A program made the translations under genes and the position numbers. The notes beneath the pieces were generated by a model that saw only the letters and a list, made by a program, of their open reading frames with translations, made no database searches and was not told the origin of the DNA. From the NCBI GenBank assembly GCA_023213395.1, contig CM041465.1, positions 234,367,741-234,431,740 of the forward strand: a DNA stretch of 64,000 nucleotides. Reading direction: 5' to 3'. The stretch is from Cycas panzhihuaensis. Taxonomy: Eukaryota > Cycadophyta. Numbering within the stretch: position 1 is the stretch's first letter; every line of letters begins with the position of its first letter. Shown piece by piece: positions 12,123 through 23,699 of the stretch.

Positions 12123-12687
12123 AGTTCAATAGAGAGATATGCAGTGATACCATGTGAATAACAAGCAATCATATAGTATGTTATAGATAGTATCATGAAA
12201 TACCTACAATAAAAAGTAATATTGATGCAAAATCACCATAGAGAAATATGATATAATAACATAGATACTTGGCATGTAAAAAAAATCATAAAATATGTTA
12301 AATAATAGTCCAAATTTTGAAAATGGGATTATAATAAAATGAAGCATGCATCAATCCTTGATCCAATGGTGAAATTAGATTCAAAATCAAATAAATAGCA
12401 CCTTATTTGAGTAGAATAAAAAGGAAATGAGGATTACCCTAAGGTTTTAAATCCTAAGGAGGCTAGAATAAAATAAACCTAAAGAATGGTTATTTATAGT
12501 TAGTTATTATAGAGAATAAATCTTCTAAATTAATATAGAAGTCATTTTTTTTTTTAGAGAAGTATGTTATTTATTAGGAATCAATTATAAAACCAACTTG
12601 AACAAGTGGAAAATATGGCCATAAAAGAAGATGAAATTATAAAAGGAGTATAACTTTCTCATACAATGTCTATTTTTAGACCATAAA
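12123..12687. other. A+T-rich flank, nothing recognised
   Basis: No open frame, repeat or motif stands out. It ends with the left copy of the ATAAA target-site duplication of element G at 12683-12687. Confidence 0.5.
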
Positions 12688-13201
12688 TGTAGCGGAAGCT
12701 TTTAACTTAATTCAGAAATAACTCAAAGATTCACAGATATTGGTCTAATATAGATTTGAACAGATCTCTTCAATCTCAAATAATAATGAATATTAGAAAT
12801 TCACCATAAAACACTGAAATAAAGTAATGGAAATAGTACTAATAAAGGTAAATATATTATGCAAAATATAAACAAAATATCCTTCTTGAGCAGCGCCTTG
12901 AGGTGGGAATCCTCCAAATATCTCGGGGCCAAAGTCGAGCCAAGCTAGCCCTAGAGCCAAAAATGTAGAAGAGATCCAATTCGAAGTGATGATACCAAAT
13001 GAGGGCTTTACTCCCTATTTATAATGGCTGATTATTATCTTATTTGAAGTCAGCCAGAATTAAGACAGTTCACTAGGAGTGAACCATTAATGAAGTCAGC
13101 CAGAAAATTGGCTTATTGGTCAGCTAATATTCTTGTGCTCATTTCTGAGGTTTAAGTCAGTTGAGAGGCCCCTAAAGAGAGGGTTTTCCTAAAACGCAAC
13201 A
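12688..13201 (-). repeat. element G 3' LTR (left copy)
   Basis: Begins TGTAGCGG and ends GCAACA on the plus strand, i.e. TGTTGC...CCGCTACA in element orientation. It pairs with 17873-18391 and is flanked on the left by ATAAA. Confidence 0.92.
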
Positions 13202-13214
13202 AGTCCCCCCCCTG
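13202..13214 (-). other. element G polypurine tract
   Basis: Directly inside the 3' LTR the minus strand reads CAGGGGGGGGACT, the primer site for plus-strand DNA synthesis. Confidence 0.8.
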
Positions 13215-13224
13215 AAAACAATGC

Positions 13225-14680
13225 TTTACCCTCAAAGCATTAGTAGCTTTGGAAATTGCTGTATCCATTCATCTGACTCCCATGTTGTGTCTTCTATATC
13301 CAATGTCTACTATTTTATGAGGCACTCTTTGATTTGTCTTGTTCGAAGTTGCCTAGTGTGAATTTGGAGTATCCCTTCTGGTTCTAGTATAATTTTTCCT
13401 TCTTCATTAAGTTCTAGCAAAGATGTTTGTGGTACTATCTTATCGCTAATCTTTTTCTTTAGGCATGAAACATGAAAGGTATCATGGATCTTGCTTGTTG
13501 TCGGTAAATTAAGTTTGTAAGCTACTTCCCCAATTCTGTCAAGTATTTGATTTAGTCCAAAATATTGGGGAGTAAGCTTTTGTGTCTTCATCTTGTTCAA
13601 TGATGTTTGTTTGTATGGTTGTAACTAGAGAAAAACCCAGTCATCTTTCTGGAAGCTCCTTTCTGATCGCTGCGCATCTACTTGCTGCTTCATTCTATTC
13701 CTTGCCATTGCCAAATTATCCTTAAGAATTCTAATCATGTCTTCCATTTGCTTTTGGTGTTCTTGGATAGTTTGAACCTGAGATGATCCATTCCATGTTA
13801 ATAGAGATGGCAGCTGGTATCTGTAAAGTGCCTGGAATGGCGTCATCTTGGTGGAAGAGTGGTATGTTGTATTATACCACCACTCGGCTAGGTGCAGCCA
13901 CTTGTACCACTAATTTTGTTTATCTGAGCAGAAATTCCTCAAATAACCTTCTAGACATTTGTTGACTATCTCTGTCTGTCTATCAGTTTGGGGATGATAT
14001 GCTGTGCTCATGTGTAATTTTGTACCTACAATTCTAAATGAATCCTTCCAAAATTTACTAGTGAACTTTGGATCCCTATTGCTAACAATAGTTTTAGGGA
14101 ACCTATGTAGTCTATGGATTTCTTTCATGTATAGTTTTGCTACGTCACTTGCCTTTGCTGTTGATTGTAGCCCTAAAAAATGGCTATACTTTGTTAATCT
14201 ATCGACTGTAACAAAGATTACATCTTTACCTTCTGATTTCAGGAGACTTGTAATAAAATCCATTGAAATTTCTTCCTATTTTTGGTTGGGAATTGGTAGG
14301 GGTTGTAGGAGACCTAGGGTCTTTACACATTCTACCTTATTCCATTGACAAGTGTCACATTCTGTCATAAATTTTTGGATGTCTGATTTTAGGCCCTTCT
14401 AAAAGTACAATGCTTTTATCTTCTGATATGTCTTGTCTATACCGGTGTGGCCTGCTTTTGGGACCGAATGTGCTTCTTGCAGTATAATTTCCTTTAATTT
14501 GGAATTTTTGGAAATGCAGACTTTACTATTCCTAAGAATCAGATCACCCTTTTGTTGGTATTTATCTGAATTACTTCCCTTCATGTTATCTAGGAGTTTT
14601 TGGTATCTTGGATCTGCCATATATTCAGTTCTAATGGATTTTAACCATGAGGGCATAATTGTTAATATCAACAGTAATGA
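13225..14680 (-). pseudogene. element G integrase with chromodomain, decayed
   Basis: The frame opens at 14671 with the zinc-binding HHCC region (EAHSVPKAGHTGIDKTYQK, then ECDTCQWNK near 14350). The core follows: MDFITSLLKSEGKDVIFVTV (14263), SNRDPKFTSKFW and YHPQTDRQTEIVNKCLEGYL, giving the D,D,E residues. Next come MTPFQALYRY at 13846 and DTFHVSCLKKK near 13480. The tail ILEPEGILQIHTRQLRTRQI, continuing as DTTWESDEWIQQFP near 13270, is a chromodomain, which in chromoviruses steers integration toward particular chromatin. Stops separate the pieces but the frame is constant. Confidence 0.85.
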
Positions 14681-14689
14681 AGGACCTTC

Positions 14690-16125
14690 TTTCGCTTCAT
14701 CTAGGATTCTTGATAATGCATCTGCTATAATATTCTCTTTGCCTTTCTTGTATACTATTGTGAAATCAAAATTCTACAACTTACTGACCCATTTTTGTTG
14801 CTCATTAGACAATGTCTTCTATCTGAGGAAGTATTTCAGACTATCATGATCCATGTGTACTTGAAAGGAATTTCCCAATAGATATTGTCACCATTACTGG
14901 ATGGCGTGCATGATAGTGAGCATCTCCTTATCATATATGGGTTTGAGTTTTTCTCTGTTATTTAACTTCTAACTCTCATAAGCTATTGGTCTTTCATCTT
15001 GGAGTAAGGCTGCTCCTATCCTGAATCTTGATGCATCACATTCCAATACGAATGGTTTTGAAAAATCAGGTGTTGTTAGCACTGGAGCTGTTATCATGGC
15101 CTTCTTAAGATTACCAAATGCTTCTTCTGCTTTCAGGTTCCAAACAAATGTATCTTTCTTTGTTAAATCCATGAGGGGTGCTGCTAGGTGTGCATAACCC
15201 TTTATAAACTTCCTAACAAATCTTGTTGTCCCCAAGAATTCTCGAACTGCTATAATACTTGTTGGGGTTGGCTAATTGATAATTGCTTATATTTTCTTTG
15301 GATCAATCCTTATACCTTCTCTAGTTATGATATGGCCTAAGTATTCTAGTTCTTTTTTTACAAATGAATATTTATTCTTGTTGGCAAAGAATTGATTATC
15401 ATGCAAAATTCTGAAAATGATTTTTAGGTGTTCTAGATGTTCTCCCCATGTCTTATTATAGATTAAGATATCATCAAAGAAAATTAACACGAATTTGCAT
15501 AAGACTTGCTTGAAGGTATCATTCATGGTGCTCTAAAATGTTGCCGGCGCATTTGTTAATCCAAATGGCATTACCTTAAATTCAAATAGGCCTTCATGTG
15601 TTCTAAACACTGTCTTGTAGACGTCTTCTTCTTTTATCTAGATTTGATGATATCCTAAGCATAAATCAATTTCTAAAAAGTAATTTGCTCCATGAATTTT
15701 ATCCAATAGATCATCAATGCAAGAGATCAGGTACCTGTTCTTGACTGTTAATTGATTGAGACCCCAGTAGTCTACACACATTCTATATGAACCATCCTTT
15801 TTGGTACTGATAACAACTGGGCTATGAATGGGCTTTTGCTAGGGGTAATACTCCCTTGGGATAGGAGTTCACTTGTGATTTTCTTGATTTCTTTCTATAA
15901 ATGATACAGATGTCTATATGGTCAAACATTGACTAGCGCTGCACCTAGTATAAGTTCAATTGCATGTTGGTTTTCTCGAAGAGGTAGTAGTCCTTTCAGT
16001 TCATTGAACATTGTCTTGTATTCTTCTATAATTTGTTGAATCTCTAGTGGAGTATCCCTGATTTCAACCTTATAGCATGTCATAATATATGCTAATGGGT
16101 TTTTCTTGAGGATCTTCTCCATTCA
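14690..16125 (-). pseudogene. element G reverse transcriptase and RNase H, decayed
   Basis: The piece at 16122 (EIQQIIEEYKTMFNELKGLL) is the region just before RT. RT follows, with the catalytic site FFDDILIY and ELEYLGHIITREGIRIDPKK in the open frame 15526-15287. RNase H appears at 15235-14969 as FVLECDASRFRIGAALLQDE plus PIAYES. The single net frame change of the element falls in the first half of RT. Stops here are again mostly TAG/TAA at expected Gln positions. Confidence 0.82.
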
Positions 16126-16326
16126 GTGTGATGAGACTAGTTGTACTGGTGGTGTTGCGAGTGCCTACAATCGATACTTACGTCCTCCCTGGCAAAAGTA
16201 CATAAATCTGGTCATATAATTAGTGACTATATTATCTAGAGTTTGAAGCCACTAGATTCCTAATATTGCATCCATGCCACCGATTTACATTGCAAACATG
16301 CATGTGTTTGTGCAATATTCACCCAT

Positions 16327-17652
16327 CTATAAATTTATTTTTTTGTAGAATCCTCCACACGGTGTTGTTTTCCCATTTGCAATTGACACTTGGAATGTCT
16401 TTATTGGTTCTATTTTAATTCCAAGCTTCTTTGCAGTTGCCCTATTTATAAAGTTATGTGTATTACCACTATCGACTAGAATTGCGACAGGTGCCCCTTT
16501 TATCATCCCTTGGAATCGAAGTGTTTGTGGTGTAAGACTTTGTCCTATAATTGCTTGGAGTGATATGTGTACATTTTCTGTATCTAGCTTCAATAGTTCG
16601 TCTACTTTAGCTTCCTCTGGCTTTTCTTCAACTTCTTCTTGAATTTCCTTAGGTGCTTCTTCTTCCTCCGATATTATTGTATCTTCAATATTAATCATAT
16701 ATACCTTCTTGCCGGTGCATTGATGTTTGTAATTCCATTTTACACTGCATTTGAAACAAGTTTCTTTCCTCATGTGTTCTTCCTTTGTTATTGTCTCTTG
16801 ATTACTTCTAATTGTTAATGGAGCCTCCACTTTAGTTCCTGACCTGTTCTAGTTTGGGTTAAATCCTTGTGAGCTTTCTATTCTGTGTGTGAATGTAGGT
16901 CTAGTTTCCTGCAGTTCTGCTTCCACATAGCTTACTATTTTGATTACTGAATCTAATGTTGGTACCTCCATTGCTTTTAGACAATATCTTATTAGAGGTT
17001 TCAATCCACTAATGTATGTTTCCAGAAGGAGTTCTGGTGGCACAGTTATCAGAATTAGACATTGTAACACTTGAAATTATTTAGTGAACTCTTAGACTAA
17101 GCTAGTTTGCTATAATCTTGTCAACTAGGTGAAGTAGTCTATACTCCATGAGTCTTCATATTAGATTATGAGCCCACGCTTCATGTTCTGCCAGCTTTCT
17201 GCCTGTTTCCCACTGGTTCGAAGCCACCATGAATACCATTTCAAGGCTCGACCGTATAAATGTAATGATGCCAAAGATACTTGCTCATGTTCTGGTATCG
17301 TGTAGACTGAGAAATAAGTTTCCATCTGTAGGATCCATCCTCTTATATCCCTCGATTTATCAGGGTCAAATTTCTCTAAGGTGATCTTTGCCATTGTCAC
17401 CCCTTCGTTATTCTCATAGTTTCTTCTTTGATATTCTCCTCCTATTTTAAATCTTCCTTTGAAATTACTTATATTTCCTTGTTCTATTTCCTTTTCTTGT
17501 TTGGTCCATATTGGTTCTGCCTGTGCTCTGTCCAATTTTATGTTGATTTTATGCATGAGGTCTAAGAGGCCTGCTAACGAGGCTAGGATTTCCTTTCCTA
17601 CTTCATCTGAGGCGATAGGTTCCTAACTGGATTGGCCTTAGCTAGTCGACAT
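16327..17652 (-). pseudogene. element G gag and retropepsin, decayed
   Basis: ATG at 17652 begins MSTS*GQSS*EPIASDE. The capsid-like part includes KFDPDKSRDIRGWILQMETY and VSLASLHLYGRALKWY, typical of plant gypsy Gag, and continues at 17070-16849 (PPELLLETYISGLKP). A CX2C...HX3C-type knuckle, CFKCSVKWNYKHQC, starts near 16758. The protease follows as ILVDSGNTHNFINRATAKKL with the active DSG. All pieces share one frame. I chose 17652 because it precedes the first conserved Gag block and follows the PBS by about 200 bases. Confidence 0.83.
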
Positions 17653-17858
17653 CTTCTTTTGTTGTATAACCTTCTTAGAGTGTAACTCCGTTTGGGCTCT
17701 TCTTAAAAATCCATGGGCGGGAGGGTGGGGAAAAATTTCACTTCCTTCTTACAAAAATTTTCACCCTTCTGATGGCTGTTAGACTGTATTGATCCCCTTC
17801 TGAAAAAAATTTGACTATATTCTCCAGAGACACTTTTCCATAGGATAGCTTCAACGAA

Positions 17859-17870
17859 GCTCTGATACCA
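17859..17870 (-). other. element G primer-binding site, initiator tRNA-Met type
   Basis: The minus strand reads TGGTATCAGAGC exactly, the usual plant PBS complementary to the 3' end of initiator tRNA-Met. It sits two bases inside the 5' LTR. Confidence 0.9.
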
Positions 17871-17872
17871 CT

Positions 17873-18391
17873 TATAGCGGAAGCTTTTAACTTAATTTAG
17901 AAATAACTCAAAGATTCGTAGATACTGGTCTAATATAGATTTGAATAGATCTCTTCAATCTCAAATAATAATGAATATTGGAAATTCGCCATAAAACACT
18001 GAAACAAAGTAATGGAAATAGTACTAATAAAGGTAAATATATTGTGCAAAATATAAACAAAATATCCTTACTGAACGATTACCCTTCGAGGTGGGAATCC
18101 TCCAAACATCTCAGGCCAAAAGGCCGAGCCAACTGTAGCCCTAGATCTGAAAATGTAGAAGAGATCCAATCTGAAGTGATGATACCAAATGAGGGCTTTG
18201 CTCCCTATTTATAATGGCCGATTATTATCTTATTTGAAGTCAGCTAGAATTAAGACAGTTCACTGGGAGTGAACCATTAATGAAGTTGGCCAGAAAATCG
18301 GCTTACTAGTCGACTAATATTCCTGCACTCATTTCTAGGGTTTAAGTCAGTTAACAGGCCCCTAAAGAGAGGGTTTTCCTAAAATGTAACA
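17873..18391 (-). repeat. element G 5' LTR (right copy)
   Basis: 519 bp, pairing with 12688-13201. In element orientation it starts TGTTAC and ends with TA where CA is expected, a C-to-T change in the terminal dinucleotide. It is flanked on the right by ATAAA. Confidence 0.92.
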
Positions 18392-19388
18392 ATAAATACT
18401 TAACTCTCAAATACTTGAAAAGTTCTATGCAATAAGCTAGATGGGAGAAGTAATTACATTTATATATAGTGTCAAAAATACAAAAGAATTAAAGCATTAG
18501 ATAAAAATAATAAAAGTAAGAGGCATCACAATAGATGAAAGATATATATTTTGTATGTTAACTTAACTTTACTATTACTTCATAACATATAAGACATGTT
18601 GTTAGAGATGTCAATTATAGAAAAGATATACTATGCACAAGCTAACTAAACAAATACTCAATTAAATATAGTGTGGGGTAACAGATAGGCATATGCAAGC
18701 AACTAAGTTTAGCATTGGGTAAATGACAAGAAACAAATGCATGTCTAATATGAAAAAAAATGAAATAATATTTAGATTTTAGGAAAGGGCCTAAAATTGA
18801 GGAAATAGGATGTATTTTTTGAAATATTGCATTCAGATTTTTTAAGATCCATTAGTAATTATTGGCATATATGATGGTTATTTCCATTTTCATTTGATAT
18901 TTCTTAGACTTGTAACTAATGAGAGACCTTCTATGAATTGATTTCTTATTGAGAGAATTATTTTTTTGCCTAAGGGTTTATGATAGAATGTAACAACAAA
19001 TAGAAAAATGTAGCACATATGGCTTTTTCAAATTTAATCTTTGTGACCTAACTTATGGATTTCTTAAATCCTATGGTTTGTCCCTATAAGACTATAATAA
19101 CCCTCATGTAACTCTTAGGTGTAGTACATTTATAAATATGGTAATGAACAAGTAATGGAAATGAATAAATAGCAAGAGAAATAAATTTTCCTAAAGTATT
19201 TTTAAATTTAAAAAACCTAGAGTAAGTAAATTAGATTTGATAAGTTTATACCATATGTTCATATGATTTATAGTGCTTGACTCTATGTAGTAGGGCTTAA
19301 GATTTGTTTTTATTTTTTTTAATGTAATTTTAGTCTTTTGTGGTTAGTTCTTTTTTAAAAGACCTTATGGCCTCTAAGTTTTAGTTGT
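18392..19388. other. A+T-rich spacer between elements G and H
   Basis: No open frame, LTR pair or domain was recognised. Bases 19384-19388 (GTTGT) form the left target-site duplication of element H. Confidence 0.5.
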
Positions 19389-19712
19389 TGTTAAAATATG
19401 TGTCCATACCACCTAATGTAAAGAGGGTCTCCCTATTTGTATGCCTAATTATGTGGAGGAATATTCTTGATTGTGGTGATCTAATGGATGTATTTGTAAT
19501 TATATTTGGCACTTTAGATGTATAAATATAGCTTAAAGTCCACATTTGTGGTATATCATTTTGTCATAATATGAATTATTATTCATTTGTTGGTTTTCAC
19601 CTATAAGGGTTTCCCACAACAATCTGATGTCCTATGTATTTGTTTTTGCTTGTTATCTGCTTGATGTGAAAGATCTCGTCAATCTTGTTTACCTTAATTG
19701 CATTTTCTAAAA
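19389..19712 (+). repeat. element H 5' LTR
   Basis: Begins TGTTAAAATATG; ends CTAAAA where the partner has CTAACA, so the terminal CA is mutated. It contains AAGGGTTTCCCACAA near its 3' third, a motif shared with the LTRs of copia-2. Confidence 0.85.
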
Positions 19713-19724
19713 TGGTATTATAAC
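19713..19724 (+). other. element H primer-binding site (decayed)
   Basis: TGGTATTATAAC directly follows the LTR and matches TGGTATCAGAGC at 9 of 12 positions. Confidence 0.65.
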
Positions 19725-20960
19725 ATGTAGGTCATGCACAAGTAGATGAATGCTGTCAAAGATCCATCGATGGTGCCAGGTCATGTTGGCTTGCTCTTAG
19801 CAGATTTGCATGCCTAATAACCTTGCAAAATAGCCATGGTAGTGAAGGTAGTCATTAATTGATCCCATGAGCCTTTTATTCTTGTTTGTAGGTACTCTGA
19901 GCTATATGGAGGTGTGTGGATGAGTTTTAACTCTGTTGCCAACCATATGAGTGTCATTTGAGCCTGTTGAATGTGTCAGATCCCCGTTTGACATTGCCAC
20001 TAAGTTTGCATGCCCTAGAGTTGATTTCTAGCCCTCTGTTATTGGTGGAAGAGTGAAAAAACCCTAGTGAGCAGAGTCGTAAGTCAATAATATGATAAAA
20101 TCAAAGGTATGCTTAATATATATTTAATCTCCCATTTATAATATTTAAGGTTTGATTAAATAATATTTGCCCATGTATATGACAATCAGATGTAGTAATA
20201 TTTGGTGGGGATAATGTTGTCTTATACAAAGATTAAGCATATATTTCCCAACCATATTTAATCACTATTACCCTATGCATTTAATAATACAAATTGACAT
20301 GGTGTTTTAATAATCACGTAGTGATTATATTAAAACCTGCATTGATTATCTTGCTATACTACTATCGTGAGTTAATGGCATCACCCTTTAATTAGCCTAA
20401 ATATATTATCATATGGTTGTGGTGCCCTCTGTATATTGTCACCTGCCAGTTGAATATTAGTTTGCATTGATATAGTCACATGTTTTGATGAACAACCTAC
20501 ATGTTATATCTCAGTTACTTGCATGTTATACTCTCCAGCCTACTATGTATATTTAATGGTTATATGTGTATCTCTGCATTAAGTTGTAGTTGAGTTCAGC
20601 ATTCAATACATCATTGCATTCCATATATCGATTAATGGGCTATTTACGATGTATTTCATATATATTGAATAGATATTTTAATATATATTAAGCTGTTGTT
20701 TAGTATGCTATCACCCTTTGTTGAGTTTGCCCGTCTGTGATATTAATGATGCTTAAGCAGCTGAAGTCACCCATTTAAATGTGTTGCTCGTATTATGTAA
20801 TAGTTTGTAGTCATAATATTGGTTAGTTTGCCTGTTGATTATGATGTTTAATCATTGTTTATCACCCACGTGATATATTTTACATGTAATGCTTTCAGCC
20901 AGAGGAAGTAATAGTGGTCGTCAGATTCTTCAGTTGCCCATGCATTGCTTAATACGCAAG
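19725..20960. other. element H interior, unrecognised
   Basis: No copia Gag or protease motif could be read in any frame. It may be decayed gag or an older insertion; there is no evidence to choose. Confidence 0.4.
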
Positions 20961-20961
20961 T

Positions 20962-20968
20962 TTATATA

Positions 20969-21004
<36 letters not shown>

Positions 21005-21033
21005 GGGTGTTTAATATAAAGTTGCATATATAT

Positions 21034-21087
<54 letters not shown>

Positions 21088-21106
21088 ATATCTATATCTA
21101 TATATA

Positions 21107-21148
<42 letters not shown>
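20962..21148. repeat. (TA)n / (TATC)n microsatellite
   Basis: TA dinucleotide tracts at about 20972-21000 and 21026-21147, the second mixed with TATATC units, separated by a short unique spacer. Open frames here encode only Tyr-Ile repeats and are artefacts. Confidence 0.95.
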
Positions 21149-21149
<1 letters not shown>

Positions 21150-22850
21150 CTGCCAAATCAAATTTATTGATGCACCTTTTTATAAAGTCATTATACTTTA
21201 ATTCTATTTTAAAGTTAAATGATTTATTGAAGTCTTCAATTGCCTTATTTATTTGTGAAAGCCCCTTTTTTTGATATATTAGTATTTATTTTTTACATAT
21301 ACTTCGTCATCATTTGCTATCTTTATTTTTGATGAAAGTATATCTTTTAAAAGGTGACTTAAATATATCTTATAAGGCCTCTATTATTGATATATGAGGT
21401 GATATGGTGTAGTGATGTATCCTGGTGGTAACATTGAAATAAATTTTAAATGGTGAAGTATGTGATTGGTTGGTGATGACTATATAATGGAAAAATAGGA
21501 GTCTCTTGCATGTGATTGCATGAGAGATGAGGAAAGCTTAGACTCTCTAGCCTATGATTTACATGAGTTAATGAGTTCAATGTGAAGAGGTAAAGATGGG
21601 CATATGTTGGGAAAATTTGAGGCGATGACATACTCTTCTTGCATGTGAGATTATATGACAAGATTAGGTGAGGTTGTTGGGCAAGTTTTTCGAGGTTTTA
21701 AGGGCAAGAAAGGGCAAAGAAGGCTAAGAAGAGCATGAGATACCTTAATTGCAACTTAATATAAACTCTATTACTATTTTTATGTGGCATAGATCATTGC
21801 ACAAAATTCATGATTTATTTGATTATTCAATGAAATATATGTAGTTTATTCAGTGATATGAGTGTTCTTATTCAGTTACATTCAAGTTTAGTTGCATTAG
21901 ATATATATGAGGTGATGAAGTTTAGAATTTTCTTGTATGCGTGGTTGTCATTTTTGATGGATCATTATACTTTGATAGTTAAACTAATGATAACATGAGG
22001 TTTGTGGCCTAGTTTAATGTTTGTTTAACATGGATGCATATCTAAACAAATCTAATGTGGAACTGAGACAAAGTGCTTAATAAAATTTAAGTGTGAATGG
22101 AAAGGTCTAAGATAAGATGCCTTAAAATTAGTTATACCTTTATCATGGTACGTACAATTGGCCTATCAAGTTGCATTGTAGGTGAGTATCATGATGTAGA
22201 TGGTGAGGTTTAGTGTATGTTGTGGTTTGCCTCCCATAGTTTGATGGTAGAAACTATAGTGGACAGGTATGAGATCCCTTATTGTGACTATTTGTGGCAT
22301 ATTTTCTCCTCTTGTTATGTGTTTGGACCAAGTTAGAAGCCTTCCATTTGTTTCCTTTAGTTTATTGGAGTGCACATATCCTAGATAAAGATTGTAGCAG
22401 TAGGATTGTAAGAGTTTGAAGCCTATGAATTATTTAGCTTACAAATAGTGTGATCTATAAGGGAAATTCATTGTGATCAGTCTAGATGTAGAGTTGAAGA
22501 GTTGTTGATGTATCATGCTGAGTGTCATTTAGTAATAGGTTTTATCCTTCATTGTTTCACTTTTCCGTGATGTTATTCAGTAGGTGTGGAGGTTTGTTTG
22601 CCTAACATTATGCTTGAAATGGAAGTAGGACCTAGTGATAGATTGATGATAAGGAGTTGTTAGTTGAGTAGATATGGATTGAAACCCCATATTCCATTGA
22701 TAATTGAAGACTTGTAGGATGATGGAAGATCATGGATCAACATGCCAATTAAAACTTGAGATAGATACCAATGTTCTAATGAGTATAGATTCATAATAGA
22801 GAGCTGTATTGAAGTAAAGAACTTGGTCAGTTTGCAAGTTGGTAAGCTTG
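21149..22850. other. element H interior, no recognisable coding
   Basis: Slightly G-richer on the plus strand than the surroundings, with frequent stops in all frames. No domain recognised. Confidence 0.4.
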
Positions 22851-22864
22851 TTGCACAATATATC

Positions 22865-23170
22865 TAGCAAAGAAGGATTAAGGTATGATGAGACATTTGC
22901 ACTAGTCTTTTGGTCTATTTGATTCTTACTTTAGCAGCTTTATATAGTTGGTTATTATATCATATCATATCAGTGTCCCTTAACAAAGACTTGAAGATGC
23001 AATTCACATGGTTTAAGTGGCTTAACCTCTTAGTTTAGTCAAAGGAATATGGTTGATTTGAATGGATAAAGTGTCAAGTGTAGAGAGAGTTGTATGGTTG
23101 CAGGTTTGTTAGAGCATTTCCAAAGAATTAAGCAAATACAAGGCATGGCACCATTACATCCAAGTGAAAA
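22865..23170 (+). pseudogene. copia RT/RNase H scraps of element H
   Basis: Around 22870-22905 one frame reads GLRYDETFALV, the copia RT motif following the 'F.Q..G.DY.ETFAPV' start. About 170 bases later another frame gives VERVVWLQ, matching the 'KE.VWL..LL' segment of copia RNase H. The catalytic YVDD and most of RNase H between them are missing, so an internal deletion has joined distant parts of pol. Confidence 0.6.
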
Positions 23171-23276
23171 TCACTACATCGATGTTTGTGCATATTGGGT
23201 TGGGTAAAGTTATCCTTGGGAGGGGATTTATTCTCAATGATAATCCTTGTTGCCCCACATTTACATTAAGAGGGGA

Positions 23277-23600
23277 TGCTAAAATATATGTCGATACCAC
23301 CTAATGTAAAGTGGGCCTCCCTATTTTTATGCCTAATTATGTGGAGGAATATTCTTGATTATGGTGACCTAATGGATGTATTTATAATTATATTTGGCAC
23401 TTTAGATCTATAAATATAGATCAAAGTCCACTGTTGTGGTATATCATTTGGTCATAATTTGAATTATTATTCATTTGTGGGTTTTCACCTATAAGGGTTT
23501 CCCACAATAATCTGGTGTCACGTGCATTTATTTCTACTTGTTATCTACCTGATGTGAAAGATCTTATTGACCCTATTTGCTTTAGTTGCATTTTCTAACA
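23277..23600 (+). repeat. element H 3' LTR
   Basis: TGCTAAAATATATG...TTTTCTAACA, pairing along its full length with 19389-19712; preceded by a purine tract at 23268-23276. Confidence 0.87.
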
Positions 23601-23699
23601 ATTGTGAACTCATGCTTACACTCTATTTGGCATAAATTTATTTATTTAATTACAGAAAATTTTGAGTATTATTATTTCTAGATTTAAGCTACTGGATGT

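Larger units (their letters stand above)
12688..18391 (-). mobile_element. element G: chromodomain Ty3/gypsy (chromovirus), near full length, 5704 bp
   Basis: A complete LTR-retrotransposon structure on the minus strand: two LTRs of 514 and 519 bp, PBS, one long gag-pol reading frame, PPT, and identical ATAAA flanks (12683-12687 and 18392-18396). Domain order on the minus strand is gag, zinc knuckle, retropepsin, RT, RNase H, integrase, chromodomain. Gag through the start of RT lies in one frame and the rest in another, so a single net frameshift (between about 15920 and 15530) plus scattered stops inactivate it. The LTRs differ at roughly 9% of sites by my count, mostly transitions. The C-terminal chromodomain places it among chromoviruses. 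Confidence 0.92.
19389..23600 (+). mobile_element. element H: gutted Ty1/copia retrotransposon
   Basis: Two 324-bp LTRs (19389-19712, 23277-23600) flank a 3564-bp interior. The flanks GTTGT and ATTGT differ by one transition, consistent with a decayed 5-bp TSD. A PBS related to TGGTATCAGAGC follows the left LTR and a purine tract AAGAGGGGA precedes the right one. Only scraps of copia pol survive near the 3' end (RYDETFALV and a VVWLQ block), so most of gag-pol has been deleted or replaced. LTRs differ at about 12% of sites by my count. Confidence 0.82.

Noticed and set aside
14004-14849. Plus-strand ORFs of 114 and 138 codons
   Set aside because: Shadows of the minus-strand integrase frame of element G.
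20962-21201. ORFs of Tyr-Ile repeats on both strands
   Set aside because: Translation of a TA/TATC microsatellite.
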